Shown piece by piece: positions 15,765 to 24,758 of a stretch of DNA of 64,000 bases (the stretch's first letter is position 1; each line of letters opens with the position of its first letter). The translations under genes and the position numbers were made by a program. Origin of the DNA: DTU019 sp050949825. GTDB taxonomy: Bacteria; Bacillota; Syntrophomonadia; Syntrophomonadales; Syntrophomonadaceae. The notes under the pieces were generated by a model. The model searched no databases and had not been told where the DNA came from. It worked only from the letters and a program-made list of their open reading frames with translations. The DNA is taken from contig JBMNGL010000001.1 in assembly GCA_050949825.1 (NCBI GenBank), positions 310,001-374,000 on the forward strand. Reading direction: 5' to 3'.

Positions 15765-17240
15765 ATGTCTGAGCAAGAGCAAAATATAAATCAACTGAGA
15801 AAAGTACGGCTGGACAAGCTGGAGGAATTAAAGGCCCTGGGATTGGATCCTTTTGGCCATCGTTTTGAACGCAACACCTTGACCCGTCCTATTCTTGACA
15901 GCTTTGCAGAGTGGGAGAACCAGACCGTGAAAGTGGCCGGCCGCATCATGTCCAAACGCAGGCATGGCAAGGCCGGATTTGCACATTTACAGGATATTTC
16001 CGGTAGGATTCAGCTATATTTTCGTGCCGATGATCTGGGGGCAGATAAATATGAGCTGTATAAGAAAATGGATATGGGCGATTTAATAGGTATTGAAGGT
16101 CTGGTCTTTAAAACCCAAAAGGGTGAAATCAGTATTCATGTCCATGACCTGGTTTACCTTTCCAAATCGTTGCATCCCCTGCCGGAAAAATGGCATGGCC
16201 TCAAGGATGTCGAGCTGCGCTACCGGCAGCGCTATGTTGACCTGATTGTCAACCCGGAGGTAAAAGAGGTCTTTATCAAGCGTAGCCAACTCATTAAGGA
16301 GATCAGAAATTACCTGGATGACAAGGGATTCCTGGAAGTGGAGACCCCCATGATGCAGCCGATTCCCGGCGGCGCCACAGCGCGCCCCTTTATAACCCAT
16401 CATAATGCCCTGGATATGAGCCTGTACCTGCGTATAGCACCGGAGCTGTACTTGAAAAGGCTTCTGGTGGGGGGGCTGGAAAAGGTCTATGAAATCAATC
16501 GCAATTTCCGCAATGAAGGCATATCCACCCGGCATAATCCGGAGTTCACCATGCTGGAGCTGTACCAGGCTTATGCTGATTACGAGGACATGATGGTTTT
16601 GACCGAGGAATTGATCAGCGCCATTGCCTTCAAGGTCAATGGAACGATGCAGGCAGAATTCGAAGGAGAAACCATCGATTTCAGCACTCCCTGGAAACGG
16701 GTGCAGATGCTGGAAGCCATCAAAGGGCATACCGGTGTAGATTTTAAAACCATCACTGATGATAAAGCAGCCCAACAGGCAGCTCGCGATTTGGGTCTGC
16801 AGGTCGATGCCGGGACCTCCCGCGGTGAAATTATCAATGAAATCTTCGAAGCCCGGGTGGAGGAAAAACTGATACAACCGACCTTTGTCTATGGACACCC
16901 GGTGGAGATCTCACCTCTGGCCAAGCGCAATCGGGAACATCCCGAGTTAACCGATCGTTTTGAGGTATTTATCATGCAGCGGGAGATTGCCAATGCCTTC
17001 TCCGAGCTCAACGATCCCATTGATCAGAAGCAGCGCTTCATGAAACAGGCTGCCAAGCGTGCCGGCGGTGATGCTGAAGCCCATATGATGGATGAGGACT
17101 ATATTGCCGCCCTGGAGTATGGCATGCCTCCGGCCGGTGGACTGGGCATTGGCATTGACCGCCTGGTAATGCTGTTGACCGGTTCCCCATCCATTCGGGA
17201 TGTCATCCTTTTCCCCACCCTCAGACCCCGCGAAACATAA
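15765..17240 (+). CDS. lysS: Lysyl-tRNA synthetase, class II
   Basis: It charges tRNA-Lys. The 491-residue protein has an N-terminal OB-fold anticodon domain (VKVAGRIMSKRRHGKAGFAHLQD, near 50-75) and a class II core. Motif 1 lies around VEVKEVFIKRSQLI to VETPMMQ. Motif 2 is in RIAPELYLKRLLVGG with RNFRNEGIS, and motif 3 is GLGIGIDRLVMLL near the end. I start at the ATG after AAGGAAG rather than the GTG two codons earlier. greA-lysS is a widespread Firmicute pairing. A strong inverted repeat lies in the convergent gap downstream. Confidence 0.97.
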   Translation: MSEQEQNINQLRKVRLDKLEELKALGLDPFGHRFERNTLTRPILDSFAEWENQTVKVAGRIMSKRRHGKAGFAHLQDISGRIQLYFRADDLGADKYELYKKMDMGDLIGIEGLVFKTQKGEISIHVHDLVYLSKSLHPLPEKWHGLKDVELRYRQRYVDLIVNPEVKEVFIKRSQLIKEIRNYLDDKGFLEVETPMMQPIPGGATARPFITHHNALDMSLYLRIAPELYLKRLLVGGLEKVYEINRNFRNEGISTRHNPEFTMLELYQAYADYEDMMVLTEELISAIAFKVNGTMQAEFEGETIDFSTPWKRVQMLEAIKGHTGVDFKTITDDKAAQQAARDLGLQVDAGTSRGEIINEIFEARVEEKLIQPTFVYGHPVEISPLAKRNREHPELTDRFEVFIMQREIANAFSELNDPIDQKQRFMKQAAKRAGGDAEAHMMDEDYIAALEYGMPPAGGLGIGIDRLVMLLTGSPSIRDVILFPTLRPRET

Positions 17241-17295
17241 GCCCCAACAGTTGCCAACCGGAGTATATTCTCCGCTTTATTGCGGGTAGGATAAA

Positions 17296-17330
17296 GGCTC
17301 AAGTTTCAGCCCCTGGTTGAAACTTGAGCC
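17296..17330 (-). terminator. 13-bp perfect hairpin between convergent genes
   Basis: GGCTCAAGTTTCA (17296-17308) pairs perfectly with TGAAACTTGAGCC (17318-17330). On the minus strand it is followed by TTTATCC, on the plus strand by TAACTGG. It best suits termination of the minus-strand csaB operon but could act in both directions. Confidence 0.6.
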
Positions 17331-17402
17331 TAACTGGTGCGCAAAACTTCCGCTTGACCTTAAAGAAACCTCCCCTGAACGCTGCTGTTAATTTAGTGGC
17401 CT

Positions 17403-19463
17403 TTAGCCGCGCTTTTCAGCGCGGAATTCGGCGGTGATTTCGGGGAAATAGCGCTTGAGGATCCATTCGCTGAGCATGATGGCGACAACTACGCCCAGGC
17501 CTGCTATGCTGCCGACCAGTACTCCGGCCATGCCGCGCTGCAGGGAGATGGAGGCGGCCGTAAACACATGGCAGAAGCTGTTGACCATGGATACGCTGCC
17601 GATTACCACTGCCAGGCCCAAAACGAAAAGGATAACATCCTGACGATACTTGTGATACAGGTACACAGCCGACCATAAGGCGGGATAACCGATAACGATC
17701 TCCTTAAACCGTGGTCGGGCCGGGAACAGCATTTCCAATATCTCCCGCACGCGGATCTCCAGACCGGAAACGCTGACGGCATTATTGCCGCTGCGGCCTA
17801 AATAATAGTAGCCTGCCGCTGCCGCCACCATAAACAAGAACAGAACCAGATAACTGGGCTTGTTCTGCAGGGTTTTCCACATCACCAGGCTGATCTTTTC
17901 ATCCCCGGCAAAGCAACTGAAGTAGTTGATTATGAACAACAACAGGGGCAGGAAGAAGGCCAGTTTAACCCCGCTGAAAATCTTTATGTTCATGATATAA
18001 CGAATGTCCGCCAGGCTGGCAATCACGGTATACCCTCCCAGCAGATTGACCCCCACCACAATCAGTAAACTGGTCAGGATCTTCAGCCCCAGCGCATGGC
18101 TGCTGTGATCGCGCAGGTATAATAGCAAAAACAGGCTGGATAAAGCGGGATAGAGAACAGCTGCTCCCAGGGCATAAACCTTGGAAAGATCAAGCCCGGT
18201 GAACAGGTTGGCAGCCATGCAGGAAAGCCCTCCCAGCAACAGCAGCAGGTAAAGATAGAGGGACCTCCATTTAAAAAGGTAATGCAGGTAGAGTACAGCG
18301 GCAAAAAGCAGGCTGAGCGAAACCATAAAGCGATGCCAGGGGGACGTAGTATGGCTGGGAAAAATCTGCAATTCCTGGTTCAATATGAAACCCTTGGCGG
18401 CCATGGTTTGATGAAAACTGCCAATGGTAGCAATGGTATTGTCCAGATTCTGCGCGGCGTCCAGTTTCAAATCTTTAAATGGGGATACATAGAGGATGCG
18501 AATGCCCCGGTCGACCACGGCGCGCACCCAGCGGTAGTACCTGTCATCAACCGTCTTGACAAAATCATCATTGGTGGAGGTGTAGACCCGGTTAACCGGG
18601 TAAGCGGTGCTTTCCAATACCTGGGCCAGGCCGGGCTGTTTTACATAGCCCAGTTGCTCCGGGGTTTCCACTATGCCCACAATCAACCCATATTTAGTGA
18701 TCAGATTGGACATAATCATGAGATTGTCAGGATCGGGCACCCCGCTGACCTCATTGGAAAAGACCAGGTACTTGACCCCGTAATCACGCACAATAGGTTC
18801 ATACTCCTGCAGGTATTGGCTGGAAGTGCCCTTGCTGTTTTCCGGACGCAGCACGATTTCCAGGCCATGTTCTTTCACCTGCTTAAGCACCCGCGGATCA
18901 AATCCCAGGACTACGTCAAGCTGAGGCTGGACATCCTTGCGTTTGTCCAGCACGGCGGCAGTGCCATTGACAATAAAATAATGACTATCCTGATAGATGA
19001 AATGAATAATCTGTTCAGCTTGATAACGTGCCCCCAGCTGCACGGATAAAAAGTCCGCTATTTCTGCCTGGCTGGTAACTGCCACCAGGTTGGCCGGACT
19101 CACCTGCTGCGAGCCGATGAAAAGCGATGCTTTTTTCCAAAGCGGGGGGTTGTTGCTTTGCTGATAGGCTTGAAACTCACCAAAACTTGTCAGGTAAATA
19201 TCGCCTTGAAAAGCCAGCTCGCGCAGGCTGGTCTCTTTAACCCCGATGTGGTTAACCCCGTTGTCCTGCAGCCGCTTGAGCACATTATCCATGGAAACAT
19301 TGGCGGCCGCTGCCGAGCGTGACATCTCGCGGTGATCGGCCACAGTTATCAGACACTGGTTATGGGCCTCTATTCCGGTACGCAACTGCCAGCCACTGAA
19401 GGATAAGAGCAAAAATAGAAACAGCCCGCCCCATAACAGCCATTTTGACTTCACTTGGTTCAC
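17403..19463 (-). CDS. DUF5693 multi-pass membrane protein
   Basis: A 686-residue clostridial envelope protein of unknown activity. It has an N-terminal transmembrane anchor (WLLWGGLFLFLLLSF), then a ~350-residue extracytoplasmic region with alternating strands and helices. This resembles a TIM-barrel-like fold with the repeated ILYVSPF and YLVFSNEVSG strands. At least eight hydrophobic segments fill the C-terminal half. It is the last gene of a minus-strand operon with murJ (4 bases away) and csaB, so a role in export or decoration of pyruvylated cell-wall polymer is a fair guess. No catalytic motif was identified. Confidence 0.75.
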   Translation of the reverse strand: MNQVKSKWLLWGGLFLFLLLSFSGWQLRTGIEAHNQCLITVADHREMSRSAAAANVSMDNVLKRLQDNGVNHIGVKETSLRELAFQGDIYLTSFGEFQAYQQSNNPPLWKKASLFIGSQQVSPANLVAVTSQAEIADFLSVQLGARYQAEQIIHFIYQDSHYFIVNGTAAVLDKRKDVQPQLDVVLGFDPRVLKQVKEHGLEIVLRPENSKGTSSQYLQEYEPIVRDYGVKYLVFSNEVSGVPDPDNLMIMSNLITKYGLIVGIVETPEQLGYVKQPGLAQVLESTAYPVNRVYTSTNDDFVKTVDDRYYRWVRAVVDRGIRILYVSPFKDLKLDAAQNLDNTIATIGSFHQTMAAKGFILNQELQIFPSHTTSPWHRFMVSLSLLFAAVLYLHYLFKWRSLYLYLLLLLGGLSCMAANLFTGLDLSKVYALGAAVLYPALSSLFLLLYLRDHSSHALGLKILTSLLIVVGVNLLGGYTVIASLADIRYIMNIKIFSGVKLAFFLPLLLFIINYFSCFAGDEKISLVMWKTLQNKPSYLVLFLFMVAAAAGYYYLGRSGNNAVSVSGLEIRVREILEMLFPARPRFKEIVIGYPALWSAVYLYHKYRQDVILFVLGLAVVIGSVSMVNSFCHVFTAASISLQRGMAGVLVGSIAGLGVVVAIMLSEWILKRYFPEITAEFRAEKRG

Positions 19464-19467
19464 GTGA

Positions 19468-20967
19468 TCAAACCTCCTTTAGGAAAAAAACCTTAATCAG
19501 GCCCAGGAAATATGCTATGCCTAGATATACCGCCATGCTGATTAGCAGCGGCAGCAGAAAACCCAGTCCGTTGACTCCCCGGCCCAGAGCGGCAAAGCCC
19601 CATACTACACCCAGCATAGCCAGGGAGGGCAGCAGTAATTTTATCATATATACCACCAAATCACGGCTGATAAAAGAGCCGATCTCACGGGTCAGCATCA
19701 CCGACATCAAGACAGCATACAGCAGCATCGAACCCGCTGTTGACAGACTCAATCCCGCAATACCGGCGGGGCGGAAAAAGACATAGTCCAGGCTTAAGTT
19801 TAGCAGTACACAGCAAAGGCTGGCTATCATAGGTATCTTAAAGCGCTTCAAGGCATAAAAGACCCGGTTGTAGATCTCCTGGCAGAGGTAGCCTAAAACT
19901 GCAAAGCTGTATAACCAGAAGGCCAGCGAAGTCATGGCGGTAGACTCCGCACCGAATGCGCCGCGCTGGTAGACCAGGGCGATAATCTGCTGGTGATAAC
20001 AGATCACCAGCAACAGGTAAGGCAGGAGTATAAACAGCAGCATTTTAAAGACCTGCCCCAATAAGAGCCTGATACTCTCGAAATCAGCATCCAGGCAGTG
20101 CTGTGAAAGGCGCGGGAACACCACGGTGGTCATGCCCACAATGAACACACTGGTTATGGTGACAAAAAGGTTGCTGCCAAAAGCCAGCGACGCAGCCGTG
20201 CCTGGCGAAAGATGAGTAGCAAAGGAACGGTCTATTATCAAACACAACTGCAGCAGGGAATTTCCCATCAGTATGGGCAATAGATTCCTGAAGGTATTGC
20301 GAATGTAAGGGTCGCTCCACTGCAGTTTAAAGCGCCAGTGATATTTTTCCCGGATTAGAACCGGCAATTGGATCAGGAATTGCAAGAACCACCCCAGGCT
20401 GGTAACATAGCCCAGGAAAACCAGATCACTGCCTCTCCATAATAAAGCAGCAATGATCAGCATATTAAAGGGAATGCTTATACTGGCTGAAACCAGGAAA
20501 TAGCGATGTACCTGCAGGACCCCGGCGGTAAGGAAGGTCAAGCTGACAAACAACAGGGTGGGCATCATGATCCGGGTCAATAATACTGCCAAATCGGTAA
20601 TCTGGGGGCTGAACCCCGGGGCGATCACCCGCGTTAAGGCCGGGGCAAAGATGATCCCCAGGATGGTTATGGCGGTGGCCACCAGGGTGATCTGGGCATA
20701 CAGATTAGCCAGATACTGATTGCGCTCCTCCCGGGAGCGATGATTAATAAAATAGGTCAAATCAGGGATATTTACTGCCGACAAGGCGGTACCTATACTG
20801 GAGAATAACAGGCTGGGGAAGCTGAACACGACCTGAAACATATCGGTTAAAACCGTGGTGCCGAATACCGATGCAAAGACGATATCGCGAGCAAAGCCCA
20901 ACAGCTTGGAGAAAAATATGGTAACAGACACCCCTATAAAGGTTTTTCCGGTTTTATGATTGCTCAT
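19468..20967 (-). CDS. murJ: MurJ/MviN-family lipid flippase, copy 1
   Basis: A 499-residue MOP-superfamily flippase with about 14 membrane helices, which moves undecaprenyl-linked precursors across the membrane. Family marks are SKLLGFARDIVFASVFG at the N-terminus, then FSFPSLLFSSIGTALSAVNIPDL (TM2) and YQRGAFGAESTAMTS. Conserved Arg residues of the central cavity appear in the early RDIV. It lies between csaB and DUF5693, so it may flip the pyruvylated secondary wall polymer precursor rather than lipid II. The second paralogue at 33494 sits with exopolysaccharide genes. Which of the two serves peptidoglycan cannot be told from sequence alone. Confidence 0.88.
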   Translation of the reverse strand: MSNHKTGKTFIGVSVTIFFSKLLGFARDIVFASVFGTTVLTDMFQVVFSFPSLLFSSIGTALSAVNIPDLTYFINHRSREERNQYLANLYAQITLVATAITILGIIFAPALTRVIAPGFSPQITDLAVLLTRIMMPTLLFVSLTFLTAGVLQVHRYFLVSASISIPFNMLIIAALLWRGSDLVFLGYVTSLGWFLQFLIQLPVLIREKYHWRFKLQWSDPYIRNTFRNLLPILMGNSLLQLCLIIDRSFATHLSPGTAASLAFGSNLFVTITSVFIVGMTTVVFPRLSQHCLDADFESIRLLLGQVFKMLLFILLPYLLLVICYHQQIIALVYQRGAFGAESTAMTSLAFWLYSFAVLGYLCQEIYNRVFYALKRFKIPMIASLCCVLLNLSLDYVFFRPAGIAGLSLSTAGSMLLYAVLMSVMLTREIGSFISRDLVVYMIKLLLPSLAMLGVVWGFAALGRGVNGLGFLLPLLISMAVYLGIAYFLGLIKVFFLKEV

Positions 20968-21018
20968 ATCTTATCCTCATCTTGCCGGAGCCAATTCCTG
21001 AATTGGACCAGGTAGGTA

Positions 21019-22095
21019 TTATAATACCCGCTCCTTCTGGGGACTGATTAAGGCCAGTGCCATCTGCGCGTTTTCCTGGGCACGGTCATGCAATTGGGCT
21101 GCTGTCCGCATAACCACTTGCTGCAGTTCACAATTCTCCAAAAGGAGAGCGATCTGTGCCGCCATACCTGCAGAATCGAGGGGCAGAGGACTTAAAGCAA
21201 ACTGGCCTAAAAAGGATTCCACCTTGGGGTCATAAGAGATCCCGGCAAAAGGGATGCCCTGGGTGGCGGCAAAGATCAGCGCGTGCAAGCGCATGCTGAT
21301 CATCATTTCCAACCGGCTAATTAAGGCCAACATTTCCCCGCTGTTAAAGCTGCGGTCCAGAAGCAAGGCGGGACATTGCATCAGACTCATTATCCGTCTT
21401 GATTCGGGCACATCCTCAGGCCAACTCATGGGCAAAAAGATTATTCGATAGCCCTGCTCCGCCAGTCCATCCAGAACTGGGACCAGAGCGGCTTGATAGC
21501 CCTCCAGGGCGGCCCAGTGGCGTACTGAAACCCCAATGCAAGGGGCGTCGGGCAAGATGCCCGCCACCCTTTTCTGATCATCCTCATCGGGCTGCAACGC
21601 AAACACCGGATCTGCGGTAACCAGCACCGGGGGGTTTGCCACTCCCAATTGCTTCAAGAGGTTAGCGGATTCATGGTCGCGCACACTGATCATATTAACC
21701 CGATTAGCCACCAGGCGCATCAACAATTTACTTAAAGGGAGATTGATGGGACCCACCCCCTGAGCATAGAACATAACTGGTTTGCCCAGGAGTTTGGCCA
21801 GGGCTACCACTCCGATATAGTACCATAAGGATTGGGCGCTGGTGATGTCCTGGAATATACTGCCGCCGCCGCTGATGAGCAGGTCGCAGCTATGCAATTG
21901 TCGGTATACTTGCCAGGGATTTTTATGGTATACGGCAGGGAGACCATGGGAAGCAGAAGTCCGGCTGGGATTTCCCGAAAACACCACAAAATCAGCCTCT
22001 GGGGCCATGGCTTTGATTGATGAGGTGATGGCCAGCAACAAGGCTTCATCACCGGCGTTGTCAAACCCATAATAACCGGACAGGGCGATTTTCAT
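21019..22095 (-). CDS. csaB: Polysaccharide pyruvyl transferase
   Basis: CsaB adds ketal pyruvate to the secondary cell-wall polymer; SLH domains bind that pyruvylated polymer. The 358-residue protein opens with SGYYGFDNAGDEALL. It has LISGGGSIFQD, AQGVGPI, ISVRDHESANLL and a C-terminal SMRLHALIFAA with the conserved His, the standard CsaB set. It heads the minus-strand operon behind its own promoter (22153-22181). Its partner in this window is the SLH-anchored protease at 37703, whose three SLH domains need the CsaB product for attachment. Confidence 0.93.
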   Translation of the reverse strand: MKIALSGYYGFDNAGDEALLLAITSSIKAMAPEADFVVFSGNPSRTSASHGLPAVYHKNPWQVYRQLHSCDLLISGGGSIFQDITSAQSLWYYIGVVALAKLLGKPVMFYAQGVGPINLPLSKLLMRLVANRVNMISVRDHESANLLKQLGVANPPVLVTADPVFALQPDEDDQKRVAGILPDAPCIGVSVRHWAALEGYQAALVPVLDGLAEQGYRIIFLPMSWPEDVPESRRIMSLMQCPALLLDRSFNSGEMLALISRLEMMISMRLHALIFAATQGIPFAGISYDPKVESFLGQFALSPLPLDSAGMAAQIALLLENCELQQVVMRTAAQLHDRAQENAQMALALISPQKERVL

Positions 22096-22152
22096 GAAGC
22101 GCGCTCCTCATTAAAATAGAATGGTCGAGGTTTGCCCCGAATCATCTCATTA

Positions 22153-22181
22153 ATTATAGTACTCGCTCCCGTTTATGGCAA
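22153..22181 (-). promoter_or_regulatory. Sigma-A promoter for csaB operon
   Basis: On the minus strand TTGCCA (22181-22176), a 17-base spacer and TATAAT (22158-22153) face csaB, whose start is 58 bases downstream. The divergent tagO gene has only a weak promoter candidate (TTGACA at 22257-22262, no well-spaced -10). Confidence 0.75.
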
Positions 22182-22349
22182 TAAGTCTCGCCCGCTGTCA
22201 ACAAGTCCGGGAATAGACCCAGTATTTATTCGGTCCAGGGACAGGCCTCGCACTTATTGACAGGATTCTATCCTATACTTGCCATATAGACAAGCCAATA
22301 CAGCGGTGTTAGAATGAACCTAGCTTTGGACTGGGGAGGAGTAAACCAA

Positions 22350-23411
22350 ATGCTAACCTATTCCTTTACATCTTTAGCGCTGCTCAGTGCCTTTTTTATT
22401 TCCATATTATGCGTCCCCCTGGCCACGCAACTGGCCCGCAATCTGGGAGCTATTGACCCCCCTGATGAACGCAAGGTGCATAAGGTAGAAATGCCCAGGC
22501 TGGGTGGCCTGGCCATTTTTGCCGCCTTTATGCTCAGTGTCATCATCTTTACCAGGATTACCGGCCCCATGCTGGGCCTGGTTTTAGGAGCCATCATTAT
22601 TTTCCTGGTCGGGGCGGCTGATGATATTTATCACCTCTCCCCGCTGGTCAAGCTGATCGGTCAATCCCTGGCGGCTGGACTGGCCATGTATTACGGGGTT
22701 ATGGTGCAATTTGTAACCAATCCTTTCGATGGTATGCTGATTTTGGGTTATTTAAGCATACCCTTAACCTTTTTGTGGATTGTGGGCATTACCAATGCCA
22801 TTAATTTGATTGATGGCCTGGATGGATTGGCCGGTGGTGTTTCCGCAATCGCCGCCACCGCATTGGGAATTGTGGCCCTGCGTCAAGGGCAGATTGATGT
22901 GGCTTTGGCGGCCATGCTGTTAGTTGCTGCCATTATTGGCTTTCTCCCTTATAATTTCCATCCGGCGCGGACCTTTATGGGGGACAGCGGCTCCAATTTT
23001 CTGGGTTTTGTACTGGCCTGCCTGGCTATTATGGGAACCGCCAAAGGAGCGGCCTTGCTTTCCCTGTTGATCCCGATTATTATCCTGGGCATCCCTATTT
23101 TTGACACCTTTTTTGCCATTGTGCGTCGTATCAGCAATCATAAACCTATTTTTCTCCCCGACAAAGATCATCTGCATCATCGTTTGATGGCCCTGGGCTT
23201 AAGCCACCGCCGCAGTGTTTTTATCATCTACGGCATCAGCGCCTTTTTCAGCGGGATTGCAGTTTTGTTGACTTTTGTCACCAGCCCCAAGGCTTCTTTG
23301 TTATTGTCTTTGCTGCTACTGTTTATTGTACTGGGGGCAGACCGCATCGGATTATTGACCGGCCGCAGCAGCCCAGGCCATTCAACCAGCAGCCGTAGCA
23401 TTGACCTGTAG
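22350..23411 (+). CDS. tagO: Undecaprenyl-phosphate GlcNAc-1-phosphate transferase (TagO/WecA-like)
   Basis: An MraY/WecA-family membrane enzyme that starts wall-polymer synthesis by moving a sugar-1-phosphate from a UDP-sugar, usually GlcNAc, to undecaprenyl phosphate. The 353-residue protein has about 11 membrane helices. VGAADDIYHLSP carries the DD pair; NAINLIDGLDGLAGG follows, then FMGDSGSNFLGF and a C-terminal PDKDHLHHRLMALG His-rich loop typical of WecA/TagO rather than MraY. I start at the ATG 7 bases after GGGGAGGAG; an ATG 36 bases earlier lacks a ribosome site. LCP and amidase genes follow. Confidence 0.92.
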   Translation: MLTYSFTSLALLSAFFISILCVPLATQLARNLGAIDPPDERKVHKVEMPRLGGLAIFAAFMLSVIIFTRITGPMLGLVLGAIIIFLVGAADDIYHLSPLVKLIGQSLAAGLAMYYGVMVQFVTNPFDGMLILGYLSIPLTFLWIVGITNAINLIDGLDGLAGGVSAIAATALGIVALRQGQIDVALAAMLLVAAIIGFLPYNFHPARTFMGDSGSNFLGFVLACLAIMGTAKGAALLSLLIPIIILGIPIFDTFFAIVRRISNHKPIFLPDKDHLHHRLMALGLSHRRSVFIIYGISAFFSGIAVLLTFVTSPKASLLLSLLLLFIVLGADRIGLLTGRSSPGHSTSSRSIDL

Positions 23412-23431
23412 CAGCAGAAGGGAAGAAACAG

Positions 23432-24565
23432 ATGCGTATTTTTAGATTCATGTTCGTAGCCGTTTTGGTATTCGGCCTTTGTTTTGGGGCTGGAGCCGGA
23501 CTGGCCAGCCTTTTCAAACCTGAAACACCACCCATATCGGCAGAAGAAACCACTGTGGACGAACAACCCGGCCAGCGTACCAGCATCCTTATCCTGGGTT
23601 CAGATGAACGGGAAGGGGAAACCAATTCACGTTCCGACACCATCATCCTGGTGACCATCGATCCCAATCTCAAAAAGGTGGCGGTAGTATCCATACCCAG
23701 GGATACCAGGGTTGCCTTGAGCAACGGGCAGGCAGGCAAAATCAATGCGGCTTATGCCCTGGGGGGGCCGGAAGCGTCAGTACAGGCAGTTAAGAAACTG
23801 CTCGGGACACCGATTGATTATTATATGGAACTGAATTTCCAGGCATTTACCAAAGTGGTGGACACCCTGGGAGGGGTGACCATTAATGTTCCCCAGCGCA
23901 TGTACAAGCCCTCGGAAGGCATCAACCTTTACCCGGGATTGCAGCGCCTGGATGGCAAGCAAGCCCTGGGCTTTGTGCGTTGGCGAGATTATCTGTTGGG
24001 TGACATCGACCGTACCGCCAAACAGCAGGAGTTCCTGGTAGCCCTGGCGCGGGAGGCCTTGCAGCCCAGCACCATCCCTAAACTCCCGGCTTTGATTAAA
24101 GAAACCCGTCCCTATTTAAATACCAATATGGGATTGGGGAATATGCTTAAAATGGCTACCTGGGCGCCCGGTTTCAGTGCTGAATCAGTGGTTAGCCAGA
24201 CCTTGCCGGGCTACTTTTATGATCAGGTTGACGCTAACAATCAATTGATTCAGAGCTATTGGGTGGCCGATAAAAACAATCTGCCCGGATTGGTAGACAA
24301 GATGCTGGACGGGCAGACTGTGGCGGTTGTTCAGGAAGGATCAGTAGCAGTAAGGCCGGCTGTGCCCGCCAACAGTGCGGGGACAAGCCCCAAGGTTGAC
24401 AGCAATACCAGTAAATCCGGCAGCAGCACCGATAAGGAAATAATAGATAATAAAGACAGCGGCGGCAGTACCAGCAAATCGACCGGCAGTACAGGAGCGA
24501 AAAAGACCACCACTACCGGGCAGAAAAGCGTTCCGGCGACAACTTCCGGCAGTAAAAGCAGCTGA
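23432..24565 (+). CDS. LytR-CpsA-Psr family wall-polymer ligase
   Basis: LCP enzymes move glycopolymers from undecaprenyl pyrophosphate to peptidoglycan outside the membrane. The 377-residue protein has an N-terminal membrane anchor (residues ~5-27). The LCP domain carries RSDTIILVTIDP, SIPRDTRV with the pyrophosphate-binding Arg, NAAYALGG, VDTLGGV and the loop DGKQALGFVRWR with DIDRTAKQQ. The last ~70 residues are a low-complexity Ser/Thr/Lys/Gly tail, likely wall-spanning or disordered. It follows tagO by 20 bases and presumably attaches the polymer that TagO starts. Confidence 0.93.
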   Translation: MRIFRFMFVAVLVFGLCFGAGAGLASLFKPETPPISAEETTVDEQPGQRTSILILGSDEREGETNSRSDTIILVTIDPNLKKVAVVSIPRDTRVALSNGQAGKINAAYALGGPEASVQAVKKLLGTPIDYYMELNFQAFTKVVDTLGGVTINVPQRMYKPSEGINLYPGLQRLDGKQALGFVRWRDYLLGDIDRTAKQQEFLVALAREALQPSTIPKLPALIKETRPYLNTNMGLGNMLKMATWAPGFSAESVVSQTLPGYFYDQVDANNQLIQSYWVADKNNLPGLVDKMLDGQTVAVVQEGSVAVRPAVPANSAGTSPKVDSNTSKSGSSTDKEIIDNKDSGGSTSKSTGSTGAKKTTTTGQKSVPATTSGSKSS

Positions 24566-24684
24566 TCAATATGGCCTTTTATCCAGAAACTGACTGCTTA
24601 ACCCCTTTTTACACAAAATCTGCCCCCCTGCTGAAAGTTTCTCGTGGTTTGGTGTGTATCTATAACAGGCTTGAGGCAAAAAAG

Positions 24685-24718
24685 AACAAAAGGAGGCCAA
24701 GCACTCCTCCCTTTTGTT
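24685..24718 (+). terminator. Hairpin before the amidase gene
   Basis: AACAAAAGGAGG (24685-24696) pairs with CCTCC-TTTTGTT (24706-24718, one bulged C), ending the tagO-LCP unit. Its 3' arm is T-rich, but the run is inside the stem. The rest of the 193-base gap shows nothing else. Confidence 0.5.
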
Positions 24719-24758
24719 TGGCGGAGTTCTTCACATCATGTATTAGGAGGCCATTTTG

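Noticed and set aside
18282..19049. 255-codon plus-strand open frame inside the DUF5693 gene
   Set aside because: Antisense shadow of a conserved gene; no ribosome site or recognisable domain.
22257..22290. tagO promoter from TTGACA
   Set aside because: The nearest -10-like boxes (TATACT, TATAGA) give spacers of 11 and 22 bases, both outside the working range.
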